A DNA stretch of 64,000 nucleotides. It comes from Arachnopeziza araneosa (lineage: Eukaryota > Ascomycota > Leotiomycetes > Helotiales > Arachnopezizaceae). Both the position numbers and the translations under genes were made by a program. Below the pieces are notes generated by a model. The model worked only from the letters and a program-made list of their open reading frames with translations. It made no database searches and was not told the origin of the DNA. How positions within the stretch are numbered: position 1 is the first letter of the stretch; each line of letters begins with the position of its first letter. Shown here in pieces: positions 1 to 10,028 of the stretch. Location of the stretch: contig QYAI01000047.1 of the NCBI GenBank assembly GCA_003988855.1, forward strand, positions 235,578-299,577, in the 5' to 3' direction.

Positions 1-734
1 CATGAGGCGTGAGTAAAAGCAGTAATTTGAGATACACATCATTAATATTATCTAGCCTCCGTCGAGGCTTCCATGTCTACAAAGAAGTCTGCGCAGCTTG
101 CCATTCTCTTTCCCGAATTCCCTATCGCTCCCTGGTAGGTGTAACCCACACCGTCGATGAAGCCAAAGCCATGGCCGAAGAAAACGAGTACGACACCGAA
201 CCCAATGACGAGGGCGAGATTGAGAAACGCCCCGGCAAACTCTCTGACTATCTTCCCTCGCCATACAAGAACGATGAAGCAGCTCGAGCTGCCAACAATG
301 GTGCTCTTCCTCCGGATCTCAGTCTGATCATCAAAGCCCGACATGGCGGTTGCGATTACGTCTTCTCCCTGCTCACCGGCTACCCCGAAGAAGTTCCTGC
401 CGGAGTCAAGCTTCCCGATGGTTTGAATTTCAACCCTTACTTCCCTGGGACTGGGATTGCCATGGCACGTGTGCTTTATAACGAACTTGTTGAATATGAA
501 GACGGTACTCCAGCATCCGCATCCCAGATGGCAAAGGATGTCGTTGAGTTCTTGAACTGGGCTGCCGAGCCAGAGATGGATCAACGAAAGAAGATGGGTG
601 TGAAGGTCCTTGCGATTTCAAGTGTGCTCTTCGCCCTGAGTGTGTGGGTTAAGAGATATAAGTGGAGTCCGATGAAGACAAGAAAGGTTGTGTATGTGCC
701 ACCTCAGATGGGAGGACCTGGACGTCACCACTAG
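1..734 (+). CDS. CYT1: Cytochrome c1, haem protein of complex III (5' end outside window)
   Basis: Catalytic subunit of the mitochondrial cytochrome bc1 complex; it passes electrons from the Rieske protein to cytochrome c. Bases 1-8 are the end of one exon (His-Glu and part of a codon). An intron lies at 9-55 (GTGAGT...TAG), and the last exon runs 56-734. The spliced join gives HEALRRGF, a classic cytochrome c1 stretch, followed by the covalent haem motif CAACH and its conserved flank. The axial Met ligand region (GIAMARVLY) is present. A single C-terminal membrane anchor (VKVLAISSVLFALSVWV) is followed by a short basic matrix tail. The mitochondrial presequence and first exons lie upstream of the window. 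Identification is firm; only the partial 5' end is a limitation. Confidence 0.95.
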
Positions 735-1217
735 ATGGATTTCTTTTGTTGAGGATAGGAAGCATCAGATGAGCAGAAGCGTATATGTGTTTGTACAAAG
801 TATTCGATGGAGATGGGGTACAGACTCTTTTCAGGGGCGAAAGAGTAGGAGGAGAGGAGTGAGCCTTAGACTTGTGCCAATACTTGAACTTTACATCTCT
901 TGTTTGATTGTGAAGCTGATATTGTAGTCTCCACTGCATACATCTGGAATAAATCTTTTGCCCCTAGAACAAACAACCGTCTGAAGTATTCAGTAAGTCT
1001 ATGCGCTCTACGCCTCCTGTCATGAATCCTCACAGAACCAAGGGAGTCTATTTTTAATCGCTGATTGGTCAATTCTCTATCAACCAATATCTCAAAAATA
1101 ATCTCAGCCTCGCCGCCTTGCTTCCGCAACCACAAAATCATATTTCACCGTCACCTTTTCTTGAATTCCTCACTCTATTCAATTCAAGTTGTAATTTCGG
1201 ATACTCTACGAGATGAC

Positions 1218-2789
1218 ATGGGCCAAGCAAGCACCACCTCCGCATCTGCGACATCAGATATAACCGATTTCGTCGCATGGGAACAGACTCTTACTTCCCC
1301 GCAGAAGCGATACCATTCTCTGAGCAGGAGGGAGATGATACTGGATAGGGATGACTTGACTGGAGGGATTGAAGGGCCGGATGCAGATAATGAGCAGGTG
1401 GTGGACGAGGAGGGTGACTACGCGGAAAGCGAAGAGGGAGGGGTGGTGAGTGGTCTGGAGGAGGTTGTGGATGACGCAGGAGGGGATGATGAGGATGTGG
1501 AAGAGGATAATGAGATGAAAGGACAACAAATAGAGGAGATGCCCACGGAGGCAGAAGCAGTGCCCAAGATCCCGAAGCTCGTTAGTGCAAACGACTGGTA
1601 TCAAGGTGATGATGATCCCCTCATTTTAGGCGGAGCGAATGAAGGGGATGCTAGGTTTGAACTTCACAGAGGTCGTATGCGACGGCGGAGTGAAGGCAAA
1701 GCTGAAAGGAAGGCGAAGAATGCTGAGAAGAGAGCTGCTCAGAAGCAAAAGAAAGAGGGCGCTGGTGACGAGAACACGACTTTGCCAGTGAATGGCGCCA
1801 AAGGAAACGGCAAATCAAACAAGACTACACCTGAGGAAATGAAAGAGAGAAAGGTGAAGAAGAAAGCTACAAGGAAAGCGAGGATAGAGAGAGAACTTGC
1901 AGCGTTGTTATTTAAACACGCCTCTATGGAGAAGGCAGCAGAAATCATAAGTGGTGGCACCAGTATTCCAGAGGCCGTAGAACAAGCGGAAGCTCAGATA
2001 CAACTGAAAAATCAGGGAAGCCTTCCGTTGGATTCGATGAAAGAGGAAAAAGCCCGCACGTCCGAGCTGGCCAAGAAAGGTCCTACTGCGTCTCCGTTCT
2101 TCGAAAAGCAGCCTTCCAAACGTACGAAAGCAAAGGCGAGGGTTCTAGACGGTATTTCCAAGTTTATTGATGAACTAGCGGCGAACATGACAGTGGCCAG
2201 CGAAACACCAAATACCCCTTTGATCAAAGAGGAGGTGATGACTCAAGGACCAGCTGATAAAAGGAAACGTCGTGCTCGAGCTAGGAAGTCAAAAGACACT
2301 GCCCAATTGGTTGCGACCATAGTGGAAGCAAATGCGATAATTGAATCTACAAAGACTGCTATCTCGAAATCCTTACCGCCGAACACAACTATAGACTCGC
2401 TACCTTTGCAAGACACTGAACATTCTGGGGTTTCGCTGAAGAGAAAGCGAGACACAGAAGTTATCACGAACTTAGAGAACGAGCATGATCCGAATTCAAA
2501 TGTGGAACCTATCTTTACGTCTAAAGTCCCTGGTGAAGCCGTAGTATTCCAACCTACGAAGAACGCCAAGTTGAGTAAGGGTGAGAAAAGAAAACACAAA
2601 CGTTCAAGGAACAAAAACAAACTACCAGAGATTGCAAAGCCTGTCACCAGCAAGCTTGCAGCTCTTCCAGATACGAACTCTCAAAGGCCAAACCTAAAGG
2701 AGAACAGGGCACAGAGACGCCGGAAGAAGAGAAAATTGGACGAAGAAGATGACGGTGTGACTGAAGCGCTAAAAGTGATCCACTCGTGA
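1218..2789 (+). CDS. Unknown Lys/Arg-rich, probably nuclear protein
   Basis: Open frame of 523 residues from the first in-frame ATG. I do not recognise a family. The N-terminal part (about residues 55-110) is strongly acidic. From about residue 155 to the end it is very basic, with several runs of Lys/Arg that look like nuclear or nucleolar localisation signals (for example KVKKKATRKAR and RRRKKRK near the C terminus). Low sequence complexity and charge blocks suggest a disordered chromatin or ribosome-biogenesis factor, but that is only inference. It ends at 2789, just 41 bp before the ATG of the glycosylase on the same strand. That spacing is unusually tight for a fungus, and the two frames could be exons of one gene (see findings). 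Confidence 0.6.
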   Translation: MGQASTTSASATSDITDFVAWEQTLTSPQKRYHSLSRREMILDRDDLTGGIEGPDADNEQVVDEEGDYAESEEGGVVSGLEEVVDDAGGDDEDVEEDNEMKGQQIEEMPTEAEAVPKIPKLVSANDWYQGDDDPLILGGANEGDARFELHRGRMRRRSEGKAERKAKNAEKRAAQKQKKEGAGDENTTLPVNGAKGNGKSNKTTPEEMKERKVKKKATRKARIERELAALLFKHASMEKAAEIISGGTSIPEAVEQAEAQIQLKNQGSLPLDSMKEEKARTSELAKKGPTASPFFEKQPSKRTKAKARVLDGISKFIDELAANMTVASETPNTPLIKEEVMTQGPADKRKRRARARKSKDTAQLVATIVEANAIIESTKTAISKSLPPNTTIDSLPLQDTEHSGVSLKRKRDTEVITNLENEHDPNSNVEPIFTSKVPGEAVVFQPTKNAKLSKGEKRKHKRSRNKNKLPEIAKPVTSKLAALPDTNSQRPNLKENRAQRRRKKRKLDEEDDGVTEALKVIHS

Positions 2790-2830
2790 GAGGCCAGGAC
2801 TCCGCGAGTGGTGAAAAGTTCCTGGGCGCT

Positions 2831-4981
2831 ATGAGTATTGAAAAAGGTTATGTTCCGAGTACTACAAATGATGTGAAGGGTGAGGGATTGGTGCTTGACG
2901 CTTTGATGAAGGAAGATGTGGAGGAGCACGATGCATTGATCGACGAAAATATAGACAGCTTGATTGATTTACCATCCATGGAAGATCGCCAAGATGAGAT
3001 ATCGAATCCTGATATTGTCATATATCAAGAAAGTACAGCACCTTCTCTAAAGCTAGAAGCGTGCGGCAGCGACACCGAAGCCAACATCTCACATGTTGAA
3101 ATCAACCCATTTACGCCACCCCGCAAAGTCGGCGTCATCATCTATAAACCTACCAAGATCTGGGTTCCTGCCAATGAGAATGATCCTTTCGAACCTTCTG
3201 ATGCGCATACCCCTCTACATGTCCCAGAGCAGGCCGTTGTAGGCGATGATGAATCTGTATTTAGTTTATCTTCTCGTCATGAGAATTCTGATTCCGTTGA
3301 CAATGAAGATGAATCGGAAAATGTTTTTACAACACCCAGACTTACGAGAAGGGCCTCTGTTACCTCGCCGTCTTCGAGATTCGACTTGCAGTTGCAGCTA
3401 GATCATGATCCTGTTACATATCCTAGACGAGAACATCCTCCAGTTCCAAAAGTACGGGATAATAAGGGAAGATTTGCTTCTGCAAGATCTGCATCTATGC
3501 CACCACATCGGGTTTCCAGGAAGGTAAAGACAAGAGCTGTTTCAGGCACATTTGAAAGAGACTCTCTATCCCTCTCGGGCTTGAAGTCTGATCCAGTCAC
3601 TTATCCAAGGATGATGATTTCAGAGCCTCGTACTCCTACTTTACTTGATAAGAAAAGAAACTTCGCTTCACGGCGCTTAGTTTCAAGCGACTTTGTTGGC
3701 AGGAAGCGGAAGAGGACTTTGTCTGCTTCTGCTGAGACCAAAAGCGCTACCCGCCTCCACTCTTCTGGAGGCAAATCAAACATCGTTAGAGATTCACATG
3801 GAAGATTCGCGCGCAGGGGAAGCAATTTTTCATCTATCACTCGAGATTCAATTGGGAGCTTTATGCAAATGGAGCACAATTCATCGCCTCCCCGAGAAAT
3901 ACCTGATTTGCTGAAGAACCCAGACCCTCTCGACTATCTACTGGATACGATGGCGCAAATAGCTAGAGATCTTGAGGCTTCATTTCCAAAGCCAAAGCTC
4001 GAAGTAATTAAAAAGAAAAAAGCTCCTGCTAAGTCACCATACTTTCCTACCCCGCCGAAAACACCTTCCAAGAAGTCCAAAGTCGGCGAGAAAACAGAAG
4101 AGTCTGAAGAATTCAAACCCGTTATTTCCCAACCATCAATACCAAAGATTAAGGCTGAATCATCAGCAAAGCGTTCCCGTACTCCTGGAAAGACCATCTC
4201 ATGCATTCCCTTTCCACCTCTATCCTCTCCACACTTCGGTCTAATCCAAGAAAAGCTGGCTCACGACCCATTCCGCCTCCTCATAGCGGTAACTTTCCTG
4301 ATCCGTACCCACGGCAAACATGCCATCCCAGTCTTCTATTCCTTGATATCTCAATACCCAACCCCCGAATCTCTCACATCCGCCAAGAAAGAAGAAATCG
4401 TATCTATCATTCAGCATCTAGGGCTCCAAAACCAACGAGCAGCCACTTACCAAACCTACGCCAAAATCTGGCTCGAGGATCCACCAGTTAAGGGAAAGCG
4501 TTACCCTATCCGTGGCTACCCAGACCCCAACTCCGGGCGTGATACCAAACGAGATGAAGTGCTAGATGATGACGATAAACGCGATGCATGGGAGATTGGG
4601 CATATGACATCCGGGCCCTATGCGCTCGACTCTTGGCGCATCTTCTGCAGAGACAGACTCAGAGGCGTGGCAGAAGGCTGGAATGGAGAGGGAAACAGAG
4701 AAGACAGGTTTCAACCTGAATGGATGCGGGTTCTCCCCGAGGATAAGGAGCTGAGAGCGTATCTGAGATGGATGTGGCTCAAAGAGGGCTTTGAATGGGA
4801 TCCGTTCACGGGTGAGAAGGAGGTTGCTAGTGAGGAGCTTATGAGAGCTGCTATGGAGGGGAGGATTGCTTGGGATGAGAGGGGTGGCATGAGGATTCTT
4901 GGCGTTGACGAGATGGAGAATGTGGAGGATATTGAAGAATTGAGTCTTGCTGTTGAGATGAAAGATGATATTATGGAATAA
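2831..4981 (+). CDS. MBD4-like HhH-GPD DNA glycosylase with long basic N-terminal region
   Basis: Probable mismatch-specific thymine/uracil DNA glycosylase of the MBD4/HhH-GPD superfamily, expected to start base excision repair in the nucleus. The 716-residue frame is intronless from ATG 2831. The glycosylase domain occupies roughly residues 455-665. It has the family opening (HDPFRLLIAVTFLIRT), the LGLQNQRA helix, and the YALDSWRIFC block, whose Asp (about residue 600) aligns with the catalytic Asp of MBD4. The closing PEDKELRAYLRWMW helix is also present. There is no methyl-CpG-binding domain. Instead, residues about 190-330 hold two DPVTYPR repeats and three GRFA-type repeats (NKGRFAS, KKRNFAS, SHGRFAR) in a Ser/Arg-rich context. 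The last 22 codons are part of a 68-bp tandem duplication that continues past the stop. The start could move upstream if it is joined to the preceding frame. Confidence 0.85.
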   Translation: MSIEKGYVPSTTNDVKGEGLVLDALMKEDVEEHDALIDENIDSLIDLPSMEDRQDEISNPDIVIYQESTAPSLKLEACGSDTEANISHVEINPFTPPRKVGVIIYKPTKIWVPANENDPFEPSDAHTPLHVPEQAVVGDDESVFSLSSRHENSDSVDNEDESENVFTTPRLTRRASVTSPSSRFDLQLQLDHDPVTYPRREHPPVPKVRDNKGRFASARSASMPPHRVSRKVKTRAVSGTFERDSLSLSGLKSDPVTYPRMMISEPRTPTLLDKKRNFASRRLVSSDFVGRKRKRTLSASAETKSATRLHSSGGKSNIVRDSHGRFARRGSNFSSITRDSIGSFMQMEHNSSPPREIPDLLKNPDPLDYLLDTMAQIARDLEASFPKPKLEVIKKKKAPAKSPYFPTPPKTPSKKSKVGEKTEESEEFKPVISQPSIPKIKAESSAKRSRTPGKTISCIPFPPLSSPHFGLIQEKLAHDPFRLLIAVTFLIRTHGKHAIPVFYSLISQYPTPESLTSAKKEEIVSIIQHLGLQNQRAATYQTYAKIWLEDPPVKGKRYPIRGYPDPNSGRDTKRDEVLDDDDKRDAWEIGHMTSGPYALDSWRIFCRDRLRGVAEGWNGEGNREDRFQPEWMRVLPEDKELRAYLRWMWLKEGFEWDPFTGEKEVASEELMRAAMEGRIAWDERGGMRILGVDEMENVEDIEELSLAVEMKDDIME

Positions 4982-5058
4982 TGTATAATGCGAAGGATAT
5001 TGAGGAACTGAGTCTTGCCATTGAGATGAAAGATGATATTGTGGAATGATGTATAATG
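4927..5058 (+). repeat. 68-bp tandem duplication spanning the glycosylase stop codon
   Basis: Two copies, beginning GGATATTGA at 4927 and 4995, are about 90% identical over 64 bp and lie 68 bp apart. The first copy encodes the last residues and stop of the glycosylase. The second copy lies in the 3' flank and still reads as the same peptide (EELSLAIEMKDDIVE). This suggests a recent local duplication of the gene end. Confidence 0.85.
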
Positions 5059-6613
5059 TACTTGTATTGCCAGGCAAGGTTGGATCATGAGTATAACCAG
5101 GATAGATAGTAGCTTTTGCTGATTTGACAGCTAGCGATGAATGATAAATGTAAATGTACAACAATAGGCCAAATGTTGTTTATAGGCCGGAATGATCTAG
5201 AAATACCAAGACCTTTCAGTCTCTTACTCACTTGTTAAGTTGAGTCTTGAATTTTCTCCCTGCTAAATGAACACACGATTCTACCTAGTTGTGACTCTAT
5301 TCTTCCAAGGACAAACGAACCACCCCTTCGAGATTCCCGAGCGGTGTGCTCTACTGTTTCTACCTAGCCAGCATGCCAATCTGACGTGAGCTGCCACAAC
5401 CAGGATGGAACATTGAACCAGACAGTTTCCGCACTCTTGGCACGCAGCACATTTCCTCTGGCTGACTTGATGGAGAGAGAACTGGTAAGAATAGCTGTGG
5501 GGGGTGGGGGGTGATTTGTAGATGTATAATGATTGGGCAGATTGATACTGTTTGAGGGAGGATAGCGGGATAGATGTGGATAGAGAGGGTTGTGATACTC
5601 GAAGCTTGAGATGATCCATCTTCGAGGGTAGAAAAAACAAAGTCTTCAACTTCAGAAAACCCCTCGAAAAAAATTATTAAAAAAGTATTGAATGAGCCCC
5701 CCCAAAAAACCCCCCAAAAAAGGAAGGGGGATACATACCTCGCAGCAAGGCGCCCACCCAGTAACCGTTGCCAGTTACTCGATTCTCTGGCGAATTATGA
5801 TACCTCGCTGATCCTACCACTGGTTAGGTGATAGGTATTGCGTTTACACACCCAAAGGCAACGAACGCAAGGTTGTGCCAGAAGGCTCGCAATTGGATAC
5901 CGGACGGCTTATTTTAATATTTAACCATGTAGACGCGCCATCTGCCATTCACCTTTTTCGCGTTTCCTCCTCTTCGCCTCCTCCCAACACGCGTTGCTCG
6001 CTTAGTTCAAACACTGTTTACTTCTCCTGGAAGACCAGGTCCGTCCAAGTTCTCCCAAACTACACCAGGTGAGATTCACATTTTTGTTGACAGAGTTTGA
6101 TCAGATGAATCGTTTTGTTGAGATATTTTTTCTATCAACTGTAGTCGAGATAGTGCGAGACATCAGGAAAAGTTTGATCGGTACGCGGCTGTCTCGACTC
6201 CATCAGTGGAGAGTATCGGTAGAATGAGAAGAGTCAAAATTCAAGTTTGGCACTTAAGATCGTGTTTCTAGACGAAAGCATAAATCCATGTTCTGTACGA
6301 CCAAGTAGTAGGCTTCCATTAAGATAGTTGCAAAATACGTTCATCCTTGGCAAGATCTTGGTACAGTTGCAGCATGAAATGGCGGGGCTTGGTTTTTTGA
6401 GATGCATTAGGGGCTTTGTTCCCGCAGCTTTGTTTGATGAGGATAAGGCAAATTCATGAAAATGTGACATTTACAAAATGTAATTGTGCGTAACAAAGAG
6501 GTTTGAGAATTACCTGATGGTAGTTCTATAACCAATGCAGCTCAACTCGCTAGACTAAGAAAAGCAATCCTATATATTACCTCTCTTCGATATACACTCA
6601 TCTGTACAAAGTC
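4982..6613. other. Intergenic region, no supported gene
   Basis: It starts with the second copy of the 68-bp duplication. At about 5657-5733 there is a low-complexity tract of A, G and C homopolymers. I see no convincing coding frame, tRNA or repeat element in the remainder. The left part is presumably the 3' flank of the glycosylase. Confidence 0.5.
5657..5733. repeat. Homopolymer-rich low-complexity tract
   Basis: Alternating runs of A and C/G, including a 7-C run, two 6-A runs and a 6-C run. Such tracts are prone to replication slippage and sequencing error. Confidence 0.7.
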
Positions 6614-7270
6614 TCATGGCCGTCTGTAATACTCTCTTCGGCGGCCACCATCTTCAATGACAACCCTCTCCCTTTCACTGACTCGACCCGACGTCCTTGG
6701 ATTGGTTTCATAAGTAATACTCCGGCTTCGTCTTCTCTCCGTGTGCTCTTCAGCATAACGTTGCGGAGCTGCTGGCGGTGGAGCCGCTCCCTCCACATAG
6801 CGGTATGTCTCATATTCGGGAGTTGGTGGCTCTGGGGGTGGTAGACGGACCCTTTCCCTCTCTCGCTCGATATAAACTTCTTCCCCTCCCCGGCTACCGT
6901 GTCGACTCTTTCTTGATACGCTTGTTCGACTAGCACGTGGGTTGAGCTTTGTATCTTCCTCTACGCTTACTAATTCAATGCGCGGAGGAGGGTGTGGAGA
7001 ATGGCGCGGAGCGGGGGGCGGAGATGGAGACGGAGATGGAGGGATTATGTACTGTCTTGGAGGAGTACGAGGTCGAGGCAGAGGTATAGTCGCTACTGGA
7101 GGAACGGATCGCTCCCTTTTGATAACAGTTTCGCTTACTCGTGTGCCAGGCCGTCTTGTGCGACGATTCGCAAACACGACTTCATCCTCCCATGCCGGTC
7201 TGCCTGCGAGGATTGTTAACTTTGAAATGATTCGATAAGCAATCAATTGACGCCTGCACATACGGCTCAT
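6614..7270 (-). CDS. Unknown Pro/Arg-rich protein
   Basis: Two-exon model of 198 residues. Exon 1 is only 7 nt (7264-7270, ATG AGC C), followed by a 60-bp intron at 7204-7263 with a perfect GTATGT donor, a TTAAC branch site and a GCAG acceptor. Exon 2 runs 7203-6614. The protein starts MSRRPAWEDEVVFANRR and continues as a Pro-rich segment (PPSPSPSPPPAP). A Ser/Arg segment and two Arg/Glu stretches (ERERERVR, RRRSRS) follow, and it ends REYYRRP. I recognise no enzyme domain; the composition suggests a disordered, possibly RNA-associated protein. An alternative ATG lies 9 bp upstream at 7279 in the same frame. The tiny first exon is inferred from splice signals alone. Confidence 0.6.
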   Translation of the reverse strand: MSRMCRRQLIAYRIISKLTILAGRPAWEDEVVFANRRTRRPGTRVSETVIKRERSVPPVATIPLPRPRTPPRQYIIPPSPSPSPPPAPRHSPHPPPRIELVSVEEDTKLNPRASRTSVSRKSRHGSRGGEEVYIERERERVRLPPPEPPTPEYETYRYVEGAAPPPAAPQRYAEEHTERRRSRSITYETNPRTSGRVSERERVVIEDGGRRREYYRRP

Positions 7271-7762
7271 GAGACACATCTTTAGCCTATGGAATGTCGT
7301 CCTGCTTCAATAAGGGTGGTCGTTTTGCAGCTCGTCGCAATGTCTCGATACAATACGCCTTGTTTCCCTGGATCTTTCGATGATAGGTCAGACGAGAGCC
7401 CGAGGAGGATTATAGAGAGGGGACAACACAACGACTGCAGAATATATTCGTCCTCGCGCGCATGTTGGGCTGGGACGTAGATGAGTCTGGAAGGAAGAAG
7501 AATTGGGAATCGGGCTCGTCGGGCACATGATGAGCTGTTGCCCTGCAACTGGGATCCTCCTTAGTATTGGTGTTTTCATCCGTAAATCAAGGCACGCCTT
7601 GCTGCCACCAGACCCCTGCAAAGGCGGTGGGGTGATGACGATACGATACGATAAGACCTTAGCAATCAGGTGATTGTCGGTAAAAACCCCCTTTGGTTGT
7701 CAAGGAAGCAGTTCGGTTACTTGAAGAATGGAGAAATGGCTAGATTATTGTATTTGCTGAGC

Positions 7763-9703
7763 CTAATGTCTCCAGATTCGTATAGCTTTGTCTTTTCCCC
7801 CACTCCCAACCTTCTGCCCATCTGGGCTCCAGTCTACTGCGTATACTTCATCTTTGTGTCCAGGGAGATCTTTGAAGGTCAGATATGCTTAGAATATTAT
7901 AGGGTCAGAATTGAGACTTACCAACGGAAAGCTTGCAGGTCCGAACATCCCAGACCTATGTGTAAGTTAGTATAGACGGAGTTGATTTCGAAAGGAAAGG
8001 TAGAGTTGAGTTGGAGGGACTGATAAGTGCCGTATCCTAGAGATTGCAGGTCAAGATGAGAGTTACTTGCCTTGAGAGTCGTGTCTTTGCTTCCCGTGAC
8101 TAAGAGACGAGAATCTGGGCTAAAGGCACACTGATACACCGGCGCAACATGCCCTCTCAAAGTGTTTATGAACTTGCCATCCCTAGCGTTCCACAATTTG
8201 GTATGATTATCGAATCCACTTGATGCGATGAGAATTCCATCAGGACTGAAATGAATAGTGTCAGCTTATTCAAGCTAAAACAACTCGAGAAATTTCACAA
8301 GTGGTTATCTTACGAGAAAGTCACATGGTTAACCTGTTTTTGATGTCCATGCATTCGAGCAATTGGCTTTGTCCCGTTTGCTGGGTCCCACAGATACATT
8401 GTGAAGTCATCACTAGCAGATACCAGCCTCTCGATTACTTTACCTTGTATGGTCGCGGCTTTTAAAAATCGTTCTTTTGCTTTGGCAACCTTGCCTTCTT
8501 CCGAGTCAGGAATCTTTCCTGTGTGGTCGAAATAACCTGTTCTAATGACAAAATCCGTAGAAAGAGCAAGGTGGTTAACCCAATGTGCATGTAAATTCAA
8601 CGAGTGTGCAAGTGTCCCATCTTTCGCATTCCAACATTTTACTGTCTTATCGTGCGACGAAGTATAACTAGAATCAGAGAGTCAGTGACCCAGTTATCTT
8701 GAACATAGAAGCAGCTGGATGAATACGAAAACAGAGCAAGCATTATGAACACAATTTAATCTTCACTTACATTAACCCTGTTCCTCCCCATTTAACACAT
8801 GAGACTGATCCCTTGTGGCCACTTAGAACCATTTCGGTTGTTTGCTGATTTGTAGACCAGATTCTCACAGTGGCATCCTTCGAAGCTGATGCTAACCTTG
8901 GTTCTCCGGCTTTTTGCATATGGTAAGGCTCCCATGCTAGACTCATAATCCATTTCGAATGACCTTTCATTGGTCTCCCTGACTGCTTTCCTGTCTTTGG
9001 ATCCCACAAGATGACTGTAGTATCCATTGACCCTGTTGCTATCTTGCTTGAATCTGGCGACCAACTCACGGCCACAACCCAGCCTGTGTGTCCTTTTAAT
9101 GTGTGCACTGGAGTTCCTGTATCGCAATCAATTATTCTCGCGGTTTTGTCGCCGGAACCCGAGACAAGTCTCGAAGAAGTGCTGGGCGAAAATTGCGTGC
9201 ATAATATTGATTCTCCATGGCCTGGTATAGTAGAGCCACACCTAGATACTGCTTGAACTTTGAATACAGCCTGAGGCGCTGCTGATATATTCTGCACTTC
9301 TTCTGTGCTAATCAATCCAGGACTGATCAAAGTTTTCCAGATATTGGTCGGGTATGCCGTTGTGGTTGGCTCAGATGTCTTCTTATCTGCAACTGGCAAC
9401 GTAAATCGGTATGGGATATATTCTGATTCGTCCTACATGACTGTTAATTTATGCCACCTCCCACTGCGGGGCACTAACATCTCTTTGTAAACTGTTTAGA
9501 AGGAGCTCTAGATTTTTGGGCGTTGCATCTGCAACTGGGACTTGTATAGGCACACCAATTGGCAAACCAGTAATCTCATCGAAAAACTGTATTCGTATAC
9601 TCCCAGCATTGCTAGGAATTTCTTCGATGTCTTGTTGTTCTCTCGATCGGTCCGCCGCTTCAGTGCGCTGCCGCTTGCTTGGTGGAGGAAGTACAGTCGC
9701 CAT
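7763..9703 (-). CDS. RSA4: Ribosome assembly WD40 protein RSA4 / Notchless
   Basis: Nuclear 60S pre-ribosome factor; it is the substrate of the Rea1 (Midasin) AAA ATPase, which removes it to trigger pre-60S maturation. The six-exon model gives 518 residues: 9479-9703, 8771-9432, 8314-8667, 8071-8245, 7922-7955 and 7763-7869. The N-terminal NLE (ubiquitin-like) domain spans about residues 30-105, followed by eight WD40 blades. Clear blade cores include SGSGDKTARI, TGSMDTTVILWD, SASKDATVRIW, YTSSHDKTVKCW, SASDDFTMYLWD, TGSKDTTLKVWD and the final SGGKDKAIRLW. The intron at 7956-8070 uses a GC donor (AAG|GCAAGT), and the spliced join TLK-VWDVR is exactly the family sequence. It is divergent from MSH4, with 325 bp between start codons. 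Confidence 0.93.
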
Positions 9704-10028
9704 TTTGGCTTAGAATCGTGAATGAACGGAGGTTCGTTTTAAATCTCTTTGCTTCAACGATATCTTTCACCTCGGATACACTACGGGTTAGAAAGTCTCA
9801 TTTGAAGTATTGGTGAAAACGAGGCAGGAAGTTTTTTTTTGGGCTCGTCAGCCTTGTTGGCCCGTGCATCTAGCCTTACGCTCCCTTGTCGTCGGTTTAA
9901 GAACTCCTCGTTTTCATGGCAATACTAGAACATATGTCTTCTATGAAGCTTTATGAGAATCAGTTGCTAAAGCTTGAAAGCAGAACTAATCTTTGAGGAC
10001 TAATCTGCTCCTGTAGCTCGGATAAGAA
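9704..10028. promoter_or_regulatory. Shared divergent promoter region of RSA4 and MSH4
   Basis: 325 bp separate the two ATGs, which read away from each other, so both promoters must lie here. It includes a 9-T run near 9832. I see no recognisable meiotic or ribosome-biogenesis element with confidence. Confidence 0.5.

Noticed and set aside
5281..5649. 122-residue minus-strand frame with several Cys
   Set aside because: Low-complexity N terminus, no family resemblance and no splice or start support. It overlaps a GT-rich stretch; treated as chance.
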